In this document: positions 1 to 7,028 of the stretch, piece after piece
How the letters are laid out: every line of letters begins with the position of its first letter
Position numbering within the stretch: the stretch's first letter is position 1
Assembly: GCA_009782025.1 (NCBI GenBank)
Contig: WQUQ01000062.1
Location: 1-7,028 of the forward strand
Source of the DNA: Desulfobulbus sp.
Lineage (GTDB): Bacteria; Pseudomonadota; Gammaproteobacteria; Burkholderiales; Rhodocyclaceae
Direction: 5' to 3'
DNA: 7,028 nucleotides
Position numbers and translations under genes: made by a program
Notes under the pieces: model-generated
Seen by the model: only the letters and a program-made list of their open reading frames with translations
Databases searched by the model: none
Told to the model about the DNA's origin: nothing

Positions 1-27
1 TTTGATTCATCAACTATTGGATTTTCC

Positions 28-294
28 ATGGCCAACAGCGCACAAGCCCGCAAGCGCGCCCGTCAAGCTGACAAGCAGCGCGCCCACAATGCCAGTCTGC
101 GTTCGACCCTGCGTACCGCGATCAAGCGGGTACGCCAGGCGATCCAGGCAGGCGACAAAGCCGCCGCCCAGGGCGTCTTTCAGAAATCCGTCGCGGTTCT
201 CGACCGTATCGCAGACAAGAAGATCGTTCACAAGAACAAGGCCGCTCGCACCAAGAGCCGTCTGTCCGCCCAGATCAAGGCGCTCGCTGCCTGA
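28..294 (+). CDS. rpsT: 30S ribosomal protein S20
   Basis: Complete 88-residue protein, the usual size for bacterial S20. It begins [13 protein letters not shown] and continues with the Lys/Arg-rich, Ala-rich helical sequence typical of the family ([15 protein letters not shown]; later [16 protein letters not shown] and a C-terminal IKALAA). S20 binds 16S rRNA directly as a primary assembly protein of the small subunit; this is family knowledge. The ATG at 28 is chosen because MANS..A.KR is the conserved S20 N-terminus. The ribosome-binding site upstream is poor (only TTGGA about 7 bases before the start), which fits the weak initiation context known for S20 genes in some bacteria. Only 27 bases precede the gene, so its promoter is outside the window. 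It is monocistronic here, since a strong terminator follows 17 bases after the stop and the next genes are convergent. Confidence 0.97.
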   Translation: MANSAQARKRARQADKQRAHNASLRSTLRTAIKRVRQAIQAGDKAAAQGVFQKSVAVLDRIADKKIVHKNKAARTKSRLSAQIKALAA

Positions 295-311
295 TCGGAG
301 AGCTATCCCGT

Positions 312-348
312 AAAATGCCAGTCAGTTGTTCTGACTGGCATTTTTTTT
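312..348 (+). terminator. Rho-independent terminator of rpsT
   Basis: A 14-bp perfect stem (AAAATGCCAGTCAG at 312-325 pairing with 331-344) encloses a 5-base loop TTGTT and runs into an uninterrupted T tract (341-348). It lies just after the rpsT stop codon and is oriented to end the + strand transcript. Confidence 0.93.
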
Positions 349-353
349 GGAGC

Positions 354-388
354 AAAAAGGGGAACGTGTTCAACACGTTCCCCTTTTT
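354..388. terminator. Bidirectional terminator between rpsT and phaB
   Basis: A 16-bp perfect stem (354-369 with 373-388) has a loop of only three bases (TCA). It carries five A at its left end and six T at its right end. Read on the - strand it gives a G/C hairpin followed by TTTTT, placed 18 bases after the stop of the convergent phaB gene, so it is the probable terminator of that gene. Read on the + strand it is a second, backup terminator for rpsT. Confidence 0.88.
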
Positions 389-406
389 TAGCAGATCGCT
401 GGCTGC

Positions 407-1150
<744 letters not shown>

Positions 1151-1208
1151 GCTTTTTCCTTTCTTGTATCGGTATTACAGCGGGGATAAAACAGGGGTAA
1201 AACTTGTG

Positions 1209-1217
1209 TGCAGTGCA
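1209..1217. promoter_or_regulatory. Putative PhaR-type operator (TGCA-N-TGCA palindrome)
   Basis: The sequence TGCAGTGCA is a perfect 4+1+4 palindrome. On the - strand it sits in the run TGCTGCACTGCACA, directly downstream of a TATAAT box, so it would cover the transcription start. PhaR, the PHA-responsive repressor of phasin and pha genes, binds TGC-rich palindromes near the start of its targets; this is recalled knowledge. That PhaR acts here is inference, and no phaR gene is in the window. Confidence 0.45.
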
Positions 1218-1219
1218 GC

Positions 1220-1225
1220 ATTATA
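1220..1225 (-). promoter_or_regulatory. Putative -10 box for the second phaB
   Basis: The - strand reads a perfect TATAAT about 70 bases before the phaB start codon. At a 16-18 bp distance no good -35 hexamer is seen, because that region is occupied by the terminator of the upstream gene. The start of transcription would fall near 1213, within the TGCA palindrome. Activity is inferred from the perfect hexamer and from the need for a promoter after a terminator. Confidence 0.5.
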
Positions 1226-1229
1226 GTGC

Positions 1230-1258
1230 AAAAAAAAGGGTGTCCGGGGACACCCTTT
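1230..1258 (-). terminator. Rho-independent terminator of the first phaB
   Basis: On the - strand, a 10-bp stem (1258-1249 pairing with 1244-1235, core GGGTGTC/GACACCC) with a 4-base loop is followed by a run of eight T (1237-1230; the first three also pair in the stem). It starts 12 bases after the stop codon of the phaB gene at 1270-2013. This is a strong intrinsic terminator, splitting the two phaB genes into separate transcripts. Confidence 0.9.
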
Positions 1259-1269
1259 GCCGGCACAGG

Positions 1270-2013
1270 TCAGTACATGTGTTGACCGCCGTTGATGGAA
1301 ATATTGGCGCCGGTCAGGAAGGCCGCTTCCTCGGAGGCCAGATAGGCCACCAGGCCGGCGATTTCTTCCGGTTTGCCGAGCCGGCTGACGGGAATCTGCG
1401 GCAGGATCTTGCTGTCGAGAATTTCCTGCGGAATGGCGGTGACCATCTTGGTGCCGATGTAGCCCGGCGAAATGGTATTGACCGTCACCCCCCGCTTGGC
1501 CACTTCCAGCGCCAGCGCCTTGGTGAAGCCGTGCATGCCGGCCTTGGCCGCCGAGTAGTTGGTCTGGCCGAAAGCGCCTTTCTGGCCGTTGACCGAAGCG
1601 ACGTTGATGACGCGACCCCACTTGCGCTCGACCATGCCATCCATGACCTGCTTGGTCATGTTGAACACGGAATCGAGATTGGTGTGGATCACCGCGTCCC
1701 AGTCGTCCTTGGTCATTTTTTTGAAGGTCATGTCGCGGGTGATGCCGGCGTTGTTGACCAGCACGTCGATCGGGCCGACTTCCTTGGTCACCGCCTCGAT
1801 GCAGGCGTGCGCCGAGTCGAAATCGGTCACGTCGCAGGGAAACGCCCGGAAGCCGTAACCCATGTTGTTCATCGTGCTCAGCCACTCGCGGTACTTGGTG
1901 TTGCCGGGCGAATAGGTGGTCACTACCGCGTCCCCCAGTTCCGCCAGCTTGATGCAGATCGCTTCGCCAAGGCCGCCCATGCCGCCCGTTACCAATGCCA
2001 CTCTTTTCGTCAT
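1270..2013 (-). CDS. phaB: Acetoacetyl-CoA reductase, phaC-linked copy (SDR family)
   Basis: A 247-residue SDR enzyme of the PhaB family that makes (R)-3-hydroxybutyryl-CoA from acetoacetyl-CoA with NADPH, feeding the synthase encoded just upstream. Motifs seen are TGGMGGLG (9-16), NNAGITRD (87-94), Asn112 (HTN), catalytic Ser140 (NVASVNG), Tyr153 and Lys157 (YSAAK), and SPGY with Tyr185. NGQKG.FGQTNY matches the Ralstonia PhaB substrate region, except that Ala147 stands where Ralstonia has Gln, as I recall that sequence. A strong Shine-Dalgarno (GGAGGA, 2017-2022) lies 3 bases before the ATG. Only 29 bases separate it from the phaC stop codon, with no terminator between, so phaC and this gene form an operon that ends at the hairpin at 1230-1258. 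It is the closer of the two copies to characterised PhaB and is the likely main reductase. Confidence 0.94.
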   Translation of the reverse strand: MTKRVALVTGGMGGLGEAICIKLAELGDAVVTTYSPGNTKYREWLSTMNNMGYGFRAFPCDVTDFDSAHACIEAVTKEVGPIDVLVNNAGITRDMTFKKMTKDDWDAVIHTNLDSVFNMTKQVMDGMVERKWGRVINVASVNGQKGAFGQTNYSAAKAGMHGFTKALALEVAKRGVTVNTISPGYIGTKMVTAIPQEILDSKILPQIPVSRLGKPEEIAGLVAYLASEEAAFLTGANISINGGQHMY

Positions 2014-2016
2014 AAA

Positions 2017-2022
2017 TCCTCC
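2017..2022 (-). promoter_or_regulatory. Strong ribosome-binding site of phaC-linked phaB
   Basis: The - strand reads TGGAGGATTT followed by ATG. GGAGGA is a near-complete anti-16S match with very short spacing. It is much stronger than the sites before phaC and the second phaB, suggesting that the reductase is translated efficiently from the shared message. Confidence 0.7.
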
Positions 2023-2042
2023 AGAAATTTGTTGGTTATCGG

Positions 2043-3755
2043 TTAAATCGCGCGTTCTTTGACGTAGCGTCCAGGCGCCGGTTCAATCGGCTTGTACTTG
2101 ACGCTACCGGGCAAACGCTGCGCCCGTGTGGCTCCGGTCAGCGGCTTGAGCCAGGCGGCCCAGTCGTTCCACCAACTGCCCGGTTTTTCTTCGGCGGCGG
2201 CCAGCCAGCCCTCGGCATCGTTTTTCAGGTTCGGGTTGATCCAGAAACTGCGCTTGTTCTTGCTGGCCGGGTTGATGACGCCAGCAACATGCCCGGAAGC
2301 GCCGAGAACGAAACGCGCCTTGCCGCCAAACAGGCGCGCCCCGAGATAAGCCGATCGCCACGGCACGATGTGATCCTCGCGCGTCGCCAGCAGATAGACC
2401 GGCATGTCGAGGTCGCCGAGATTGACGCGCACGCCGCACATTTCGAGCTTGCCCGGCAGGCGCAGGTTGTTGTCCAGATAGAGATTGCGCATGTACCAGC
2501 AGGCGAACGGCCCGGGCAGGTTGGTCGAGTCGGAATTCCAGTACAGCAGGTCGAAAGCCGGCGGCTTCTGGCCTTTGAGGTATTTGCTCTGGACATAGTT
2601 CCAGACCAGATCGTTGGCGCGCAGGAAGGAGAAGGTGTTTTGCAGATCGCGCGCCGGCAGGAGGCCGCCCTTGCCGATCGTCGCCTCGCGCATCGCCAGC
2701 CCCTGTTCGTCGATGAACAGGCCGATTTCGCCCGGTTCACTGAAATCGAGCAGCGTGGTCAGCAAGGTCAGCGAAGCGGCGGCATCGTCGCCGCGCGCCT
2801 TCAGCACGGCCAGCGCCGAACTCAAAATGGTGCCGCCGACGCAGAAGCCAAGGGCGTTGACCTGCGGCGTCTTGCCAATCTCACGGACCACCCGCAGCGC
2901 CTCGATCGGGCCGCGCTCCAGGTAATCGTCCCAGGTCAGGTGGCCGCAATCTTCCAGCGGATTGCGCCAGGAAACCAGGAACACCGTGTTGCCCTGCTCG
3001 ACCATGAAGCGGATCAGCGAATTGTCCGGCTGCAAATCCATGATGTAGAACTTGTTGATGCACGGCGGCACGACCAGCAGCGGCCGCGCCCCCACCTTGG
3101 GCGTCAGCGGCGCGTACTGGATCAACTGCATCAGGTCGTTCTCGAAAATGACCGCGCCTTCGGTCGTGGCGATATTCTTGCCGATCTCGAAAACCGATTC
3201 GTCGGTCATCGCCATGCGCCCGCGCTGAAAATCTTCGAGCAGGTTGTTGATGCCATCGGTAATGCTCTGGCCCTGGGTTTCCAGGGCCTGTTTGATGAAT
3301 TCCGGGTTGGTCGCGGCAAAATTGGTCGGCGCCATCGCATCGGCCACCTGGCGGGCGAGAAAACGCAGGCGCTCCCGGGTCTTCTCGTCATTGGCCGGAA
3401 CCGTTTCGGCAAGCTGCTTCAAATATTGCGCATTGAGCAGATAGGCTTGATGCAGGTAATCGAAAACCGGGCTGTCGCGCCACTCGGGGGCGGCGAAGCG
3501 GCGGTCGCCCTGCTCCGGCGTCACCGTGAATTGCTGTTCCTGCCCCTGCTGCTTGGCCAGCATCGATTGCCACAAGGCCATCTGCTGATTCATGAACTGC
3601 TTCTGCAACGCCGTCAGCGCCTGCGGATCAACGGCGGGCGCAGCGTTCGCCTGACCGAGATATTCCATGAACTGTTGCGCCATGCCCTGCCCTGCCTGCA
3701 TGAACTGCATCGCGGAACCCAGAAATGCTTCGTGACCGTTCGATTCCTGCGCCAT
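2043..3755 (-). CDS. phaC: Class I poly(3-hydroxyalkanoate) synthase
   Basis: A 570-residue protein that polymerises (R)-3-hydroxyacyl-CoA (mainly 3-hydroxybutyryl-CoA) into PHA at the granule surface. The lipase-like box GFCVGGT (303-309) carries the catalytic Cys305. Asp461 in REDHIVPW and His489 in GASGHVAG complete the triad. An N-terminal PhaC_N-type region (about 75-245, with RRFAAPEW, DAMAPTNF.ATNPE and TEGAVIFEN) precedes the alpha/beta-hydrolase core, and the end EPAPGRYVK matches class I enzymes. Length is close to the 589 residues of the Ralstonia enzyme. The ATG at 3755 (MAQESNG) is preferred over an in-frame TTG at 3821, because the TTG lies inside the promoter; AGAGG lies about 10 bases before the ATG. 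Residues 14-76 are unusually rich in Gln and Met. No phaE or phaR subunit gene is adjacent, which excludes class III/IV. It is the first gene of the phaC-phaB operon. Confidence 0.96.
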   Translation of the reverse strand: MAQESNGHEAFLGSAMQFMQAGQGMAQQFMEYLGQANAAPAVDPQALTALQKQFMNQQMALWQSMLAKQQGQEQQFTVTPEQGDRRFAAPEWRDSPVFDYLHQAYLLNAQYLKQLAETVPANDEKTRERLRFLARQVADAMAPTNFAATNPEFIKQALETQGQSITDGINNLLEDFQRGRMAMTDESVFEIGKNIATTEGAVIFENDLMQLIQYAPLTPKVGARPLLVVPPCINKFYIMDLQPDNSLIRFMVEQGNTVFLVSWRNPLEDCGHLTWDDYLERGPIEALRVVREIGKTPQVNALGFCVGGTILSSALAVLKARGDDAAASLTLLTTLLDFSEPGEIGLFIDEQGLAMREATIGKGGLLPARDLQNTFSFLRANDLVWNYVQSKYLKGQKPPAFDLLYWNSDSTNLPGPFACWYMRNLYLDNNLRLPGKLEMCGVRVNLGDLDMPVYLLATREDHIVPWRSAYLGARLFGGKARFVLGASGHVAGVINPASKNKRSFWINPNLKNDAEGWLAAAEEKPGSWWNDWAAWLKPLTGATRAQRLPGSVKYKPIEPAPGRYVKERAI

Positions 3756-3802
3756 GGAAGTATTGCCTCTGAAATGATTGGTTTTCGGGTTGTAGCCTCT
3801 GG

Positions 3803-3831
3803 ATTCTGCATACCGCTCCAACCCCTGTCAA
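3803..3831 (-). promoter_or_regulatory. Sigma-70-type promoter of the phaC operon
   Basis: The - strand shows a perfect TTGACA (3831-3826), a 17-base spacer and CAGAAT (3808-3803), four of six matches to TATAAT. Transcription would begin near 3796, leaving a leader of about 40 bases before the phaC ATG at 3755. No TGCA-type palindrome is seen here, unlike upstream of the second phaB. Confidence 0.65.
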
Positions 3832-3880
3832 TGCGGAGTAAAAACCAGCCGCCCCCGCGCTTGCCCCCGTTCATGCCAGC

Positions 3881-3905
3881 GCCCCGGAGTCACGGCTCGC
3901 GGGGC
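3881..3905. other. Inverted repeat in the divergent phaC/efflux gap
   Basis: GCCCCG (3881-3886) pairs with CGGGGC (3900-3905) across a 13-base spacer. A weak -10-like CATAAT (3905-3910) overlaps its right arm on the + strand. It could be an operator or part of the efflux promoter. The stem is short in a GC-rich region, so chance is a fair explanation. No convincing -35 box is present. Confidence 0.25.
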
Positions 3906-3988
3906 ATAATCTTTTGCCGCGCCAAGGGAACGATTTACCATGGACAGACCGTCGCCCATCGAGCAGAGCGCCAGAGGGAAAAACCATC

Positions 3989-5566
3989 ATGAATCGTGAG
4001 TCACTCCGGGCTAAAGCCCGGAGCTTCCTCGCCACGAGTTTGGGGCGCCTGCGGCGCCGAAATGACGCCTGGCTCGCTTTTCCCCGGCCTGAAGGCCGGG
4101 CTTCTCGCTTGCACCGTGGTCACCCGCCGCGTCTGGCGCTCGCCGCCCTGGCCGCCTCGCTGACCGCGCTGCTGTCCGGTTGCGTTTCGCTGGCCCCGCT
4201 TTATGCGCCGCCGCCGATGCCGGTGCCGCAGACTTTTCCGGCGAGTGCTCCGACACCGCAAAGTACCGTGGCCGCCAGCGAGATCGGCTGGCAGGATTAT
4301 TTCGCCGACCCGGCGTTGCAAGCGCTGATCGCCGATGCGCTGGCCGCCAACCGCGATCTGCGGCTGGCGATGCAGCGCGTGGAGGAGGCGCGGGCGCTGT
4401 ACGGCATCCGCCGCGCCGACCAGTTGCCGACCATCGGCGCGGCGGCCGATCTGGCGCGGGCGCGCGTCCCGGCCGATCTTTCGGGTATCGGCCGGCCGGT
4501 GACGGCAAGCCAGTATCAGGTCGGCGTCGGCCTGGCGACCTGGGAACTCGATTTCTGGGGCCGCGTCGCCAATCTGAAGGAGGCGGCGCTGCACAATTAT
4601 CTCGCCAGCGACGCGGCCCGCCAGGCCGTGACGCTGGCGCTCATCGAGCAGGTCGCCAACGCCTGGCTGAGTCTGCGCGAACTCGACGAACGCATTCTGC
4701 TGGCACAGGAGACGATCGCCAGCCGCGAGAAGTCGTATCGCATCTTCACGCGCCGCTATGAGGTGGGGGCCATCTCGAAGCTCGATCTGAAACAGGTGGA
4801 AACGCTGTGGCGTCAGGCTGTCGCGCTCGGCGCGCAGCTTGAGCAGGAGCGCGCCCTGCGCGTCAATGCCTTGCAGGTTCTGGTCGGCCAGCCCGTCGAT
4901 CCGCCCCGCGCAAAGACCCGCCTTGACGATGACAGCGTGATGCGCGATCTGCCGGCGGGGCTGCCCGCCGACCTGCTCGTCAACCGGCCCGACATTCTTG
5001 CCGCCGAGTATCGGCTGCGCGCCGCCAACGCCAACATCGGTGCGGCGCGCGCCGAATTCTTCCCGCGCATCACGCTGACGGGTTCGTATGGGACGGCCAG
5101 CGCCGAGTTGAGCAAGCTGTTTACCGGCCCGAGCCGCGCCTGGAATTTCGCCCCGAGCGTCTCGCTGCCGATTTTCGACATGGGTCGCCGCGAGGCCAGT
5201 CTCGATGTCGCCAAGGCGCAGCGCGAGCAGGCGGTGACGGCTTACGAACAGGCGATCCAGATGGCCTTCCGCGATGTCGCCGATGCGCTCGCCGCGCGCC
5301 AGTGGCTGGCCGAACAGGTGGAGGTGCTGCGCGCCACCGTCGACGCCCAGGCCGAGCGCGCGCGTCTGGCGCAACTGCGCTACGACCACGGTGCTTCGCC
5401 GTTTCTCGAAGTGCTCGACGCCCAGCGCGATCTGCTCGCCGCGCAGCAACAACTCGTGCAGACGCGGCGCGCGCTGCTGGCCAGCCGCGTCTCGCTCTAC
5501 GCCGCGCTCGGCGGCGGCGGTTTTGCCACACGCGCCGCCGCCCTCCCCGCCCAGAACCCTCCCTGA
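3989..5566 (+). CDS. NodT-type outer-membrane efflux lipoprotein
   Basis: A TolC/OprM-like outer-membrane channel with two OEP repeats, forming the exit duct of a tripartite exporter. From the ATG at 3989 it is 525 residues. The hydrophobic segment and lipobox LLSGC put the lipid-modified Cys at residue 65. The mature part shows family hallmarks: APPPMPVP after the Cys, the WQDYFADPALQ.LI region, TWELDFWGR in the first repeat, and NRPDI..AEYRLRAANANIGAARAEFFPRI opening the second repeat. Long coiled helices end in SLYAALGGG. The odd part is residues 3-42: an Arg-rich stretch encoded by a palindromic repeat inserted in the signal peptide, making the region before the lipobox about 40 residues too long. 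A TTG at 4109 could give a normal-length signal peptide but lacks a clear ribosome site, whereas AGAGGG (3973-3978) precedes the ATG. It is the first gene of the export operon, with yhiI following after 15 bases. The exported substrate is unknown. Confidence 0.9.
   Translation: MNRESLRAKARSFLATSLGRLRRRNDAWLAFPRPEGRASRLHRGHPPRLALAALAASLTALLSGCVSLAPLYAPPPMPVPQTFPASAPTPQSTVAASEIGWQDYFADPALQALIADALAANRDLRLAMQRVEEARALYGIRRADQLPTIGAAADLARARVPADLSGIGRPVTASQYQVGVGLATWELDFWGRVANLKEAALHNYLASDAARQAVTLALIEQVANAWLSLRELDERILLAQETIASREKSYRIFTRRYEVGAISKLDLKQVETLWRQAVALGAQLEQERALRVNALQVLVGQPVDPPRAKTRLDDDSVMRDLPAGLPADLLVNRPDILAAEYRLRAANANIGAARAEFFPRITLTGSYGTASAELSKLFTGPSRAWNFAPSVSLPIFDMGRREASLDVAKAQREQAVTAYEQAIQMAFRDVADALAARQWLAEQVEVLRATVDAQAERARLAQLRYDHGASPFLEVLDAQRDLLAAQQQLVQTRRALLASRVSLYAALGGGGFATRAAALPAQNPP
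3995..4114. repeat. REP-like palindromic element inserted in the lipoprotein signal sequence
   Basis: Three hairpins lie in 120 bases. These are CTCCGGGCTAAAGCCCGGAG (4004-4023, 8-bp stem), GGCGCC-TGC-GGCGCC (4044-4058) and CCCGGCC-TGAA-GGCCGGG (4083-4100, 7-bp stem). The first and third have similar stems with 4-base A-rich loops, and each is followed by a CTTC(C)TCGC tail (4024-4032 and 4101-4108), as in a paired REP unit. CGTGAGTCAC (3995-4004) and CGTGGTCAC (4115-4123) flank the block as a near-identical direct repeat. The 120-bp length equals 40 codons, so the reading frame is kept. No transposase is in the window; mobilisation by a RAYT-type enzyme elsewhere would be an inference. Confidence 0.65.
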
Positions 5567-5581
5567 CCAAGGTTTTCCGTC

Positions 5582-6667
5582 ATGCCGTTCCCAGCCCGCA
5601 ACAAACTGATTCCCGCCCTCGCCGCCATCGCCGTCGCGGCGGGCGCTTATTTCGCCTGGGGCCTGATCGCCGAGCGCGGCCCCGGCGCTGGCTTTGTGAA
5701 CGGCAACGGCCGCATCGAGGCGACCGAAATCGACATCGCCACCAAGCTCCCCGGCCGCGTGCAGGAGGTGCTGGTGCGCGAGGGCGATTTCGTCACCGCC
5801 GGCCAGACGCTGGCGCACATGCAGATCGACGCGCTGGAGGCGCAGCGCCGCGAAGCCGAGGCGCAGCGCCAGCAGGCGATCAATGCCGAAGCCAGCGCCC
5901 AGGCGCAGATCGCGCTGCGTCAGAGCGACCAGCGCGCCGCCGAAGCGGTGGTCGTGCAGCGCGAAAGCGAACTCGACGCCGCCGAGCGCCGTCTGGCGCG
6001 CTCGGAAACGCTGGCCAGGGAAGGCGCGGCATCGATGCAGGAACTCGACGATGACCGCGCGCGCATGCGGAGCGCCCAAGCCGCCGTCGCCGCCGCCAAG
6101 GCACAGGTCGCCGCGGCAGCCGCCGCCGTCGTCGCCGCGCGGGCGCAGCAGACGGGCGCGCAATCGGCCGTTGCCGCCGCCCAGGCGACCATCGACCGCA
6201 TCCAGGCCGACATCGCCGACAGCGACCTCAAGGCGCCGCGCGCCGGCCGCATCCAGTTTCGCGTGGCGCAGCCGGGCGAGGTGCTCGGCGCCGGCGGCCG
6301 GGTGCTCAACATGGTCGATCTGGCCGATGTCTATATGACTTTCTTTTTGCCGACGCAGGCCGCCGGGCGCGTGGCGCTCGGCCAGGATGTGCATCTGGTG
6401 CTCGACGCCGCGCCGCAATGGGTGATTCCGGCCAAGGTGACCTTCGTCTCGGCGACGGCGCAATTCACGCCGAAGACCGTGGAAACCCAGAGCGAGCGCG
6501 AAAAGCTGATGTTCCGCGTGCGGGCGCAGATCGATCCGGCCCTGCTGCAACAGCACCTCAATTACGTGAAAACCGGCCTGCCCGGCGTGGCGTGGATCAA
6601 GCTCGATGCCACTGCCGAATGGCCGGCGAATCTGCAAGCGAATTTGCCATCGGGCATGCCGCGATGA
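5582..6667 (+). CDS. yhiI: HlyD-family periplasmic adaptor, YhiI type
   Basis: A 361-residue membrane-fusion protein linking an inner-membrane ABC transporter to the outer-membrane channel. A single N-terminal membrane anchor (residues 9-30) is followed by the first half of a lipoyl-like domain ([20 protein letters not shown], 41-60, then VREGDFV..GQ.L). A long Ala/Gln/Arg-rich coiled-coil hairpin covers about 83-214, and [14 protein letters not shown] (215-228) closes the lipoyl domain. The C-terminal beta region contains [17 protein letters not shown] and [20 protein letters not shown], which closely match E. coli YhiI as recalled. The length is close to the YhiI size. AAGG lies about 9 bases before the ATG. 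It starts 15 bases after the lipoprotein stop and overlaps the ABC gene by ATGA, so the three genes are one operon with translational coupling. The exported compound is not known. Confidence 0.93.
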   Translation: MPFPARNKLIPALAAIAVAAGAYFAWGLIAERGPGAGFVNGNGRIEATEIDIATKLPGRVQEVLVREGDFVTAGQTLAHMQIDALEAQRREAEAQRQQAINAEASAQAQIALRQSDQRAAEAVVVQRESELDAAERRLARSETLAREGAASMQELDDDRARMRSAQAAVAAAKAQVAAAAAAVVAARAQQTGAQSAVAAAQATIDRIQADIADSDLKAPRAGRIQFRVAQPGEVLGAGGRVLNMVDLADVYMTFFLPTQAAGRVALGQDVHLVLDAAPQWVIPAKVTFVSATAQFTPKTVETQSEREKLMFRVRAQIDPALLQQHLNYVKTGLPGVAWIKLDATAEWPANLQANLPSGMPR

Positions 6668-7028
6668 GCGAACCCGCCGTTCGTATCGAACAGGTCACGC
6701 TGCGCTACGGCAAGATCGTCGCGCTCGCCGGCGTGACGCAGGACATACCCGCCGGCTGCATGGTCGGGTTGATCGGCCCGGATGGCGTCGGCAAATCGAG
6801 CCTGCTCTCGCTCATTGCCGGCGCGCGCGCGGTGCAAGCGGGCCAGGTGTTGGCGCTCGGCGGCGACATGGCGAGCAAGCGGCACCGCGACGCGGTGTGC
6901 CCGCGCATCGCCTACATGCCGCAGGGTTTGGGCAAGAATCTCTATCCCACGCTGTCGGTCGAGGAGAACCTGCAATTTTTCGGCCGGCTGTTTGGTCACG
7001 ATGCGGACGAGCGGCGCCGCCGCATCGA
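6664..7028 (+). CDS. rbbA: RbbA-type ABC transporter ATPase/permease (5' part)
   Basis: Only the first 121 residues are in the window; the gene continues past the right edge. The start overlaps the yhiI stop (ATGA). The Walker A motif GPDGVGKSS lies at 38-46, the Q-loop region is [20 protein letters not shown] (Gln87), and FFGRLFGHD follows. [19 protein letters not shown] and [16 protein letters not shown] are nearly identical to E. coli RbbA as recalled. RbbA is a large protein with two nucleotide-binding domains and a C-terminal ABC-2 membrane domain. It was described as a ribosome-associated ATPase, but its gene neighbourhood indicates an exporter. Here it would energise the pump formed with the adaptor and lipoprotein. 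The second ATPase domain, Walker B, signature motif and membrane part cannot be checked in this fragment. Confidence 0.92.
   Translation, partial: MSEPAVRIEQVTLRYGKIVALAGVTQDIPAGCMVGLIGPDGVGKSSLLSLIAGARAVQAGQVLALGGDMASKRHRDAVCPRIAYMPQGLGKNLYPTLSVEENLQFFGRLFGHDADERRRRI

Noticed and set aside
3756..3821. 22-residue N-terminal extension of PhaC from a TTG codon at 3821
   Set aside because: The TTG lies within the TTGACA-17-CAGAAT promoter spacer, so it would not be on the message. The internal ATG gives the expected class I length.
2289..3992. Long + strand open frame (567 codons) opposite phaC
   Set aside because: It is an antisense shadow of phaC, which has a complete catalytic triad. The frame is rich in Arg, Gln and His and matches no family I know.
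3940..3999. Small open frame (MDRPSPIEQSARGKNHHES) ending over the start of the lipoprotein gene
   Set aside because: It has an ATG and AAGGGA about 10 bases upstream and could be a leader peptide, but 19 codons with no conserved pattern are not enough to call a gene.
5880..6230. GCC-rich repetitive DNA in yhiI that looks like a tandem repeat
   Set aside because: The Ala-rich coiled-coil hairpin of HlyD adaptors explains the repeated GCC/GCG codons. No exact unit is repeated in tandem.
4001..6637. Very long - strand open frame (878 codons) opposite the lipoprotein and yhiI genes
   Set aside because: It mirrors the codon structure of two well-identified + strand genes in GC-rich DNA, has low-complexity His/Arg/Gly-rich sequence and shows no recognisable domain.

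Overview
The window looks like chromosomal DNA from a GC-rich betaproteobacterium, and Rhodocyclales (the Dechloromonas/Accumulibacter/Zoogloea-type group) seems most likely. This assignment is an inference from three things: the S20 protein, a class I polyhydroxyalkanoate (PHA) synthase with Ralstonia-type acetoacetyl-CoA reductases, and uniform high-GC codon use. No species can be fixed from the sequence alone.

Left part (1-406): a complete rpsT gene (ribosomal protein S20) on the + strand. Two strong hairpins follow it in the gap before the convergent PHA genes. The first is a classical + strand terminator. The second is a near-perfect palindrome with A/T tracts on both sides, so it can stop transcription from either side.

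Centre (407-3831): a PHA (polyhydroxybutyrate) synthesis block on the - strand. In transcription order it holds phaC (class I synthase), phaB (NADPH-type acetoacetyl-CoA reductase) and a second phaB paralogue. phaC has a good sigma-70-like promoter (TTGACA, 17 bp, CAGAAT) and is closely followed by the first phaB, which has a strong Shine-Dalgarno sequence. The first phaB ends in its own terminator. Within a few bases of that terminator lie a perfect TATAAT box and a TGCA-N-TGCA palindrome resembling PhaR operators, so the second phaB is probably a separately controlled unit. No beta-ketothiolase (phaA) is present between these genes. The reductases make (R)-3-hydroxybutyryl-CoA and the synthase polymerises it.

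Right part (3989-7028): a divergent + strand export operon. It encodes a NodT-type outer-membrane efflux lipoprotein, a YhiI-type HlyD adaptor and the beginning of an RbbA-type ABC ATPase/permease that runs off the window. The last two genes overlap by ATGA. Together they would form a tripartite pump across both membranes; a YhhJ-type permease gene is expected just outside.

The most unusual feature is in the lipoprotein gene. A 120-bp stretch rich in palindromes (three hairpins, REP-like) sits inside the signal-peptide coding region, flanked by near-identical CGTG(A)GTCAC copies. Removing exactly 40 codons between these copies restores an ordinary lipoprotein signal peptide. This suggests an in-frame insertion of a small mobile repeat.
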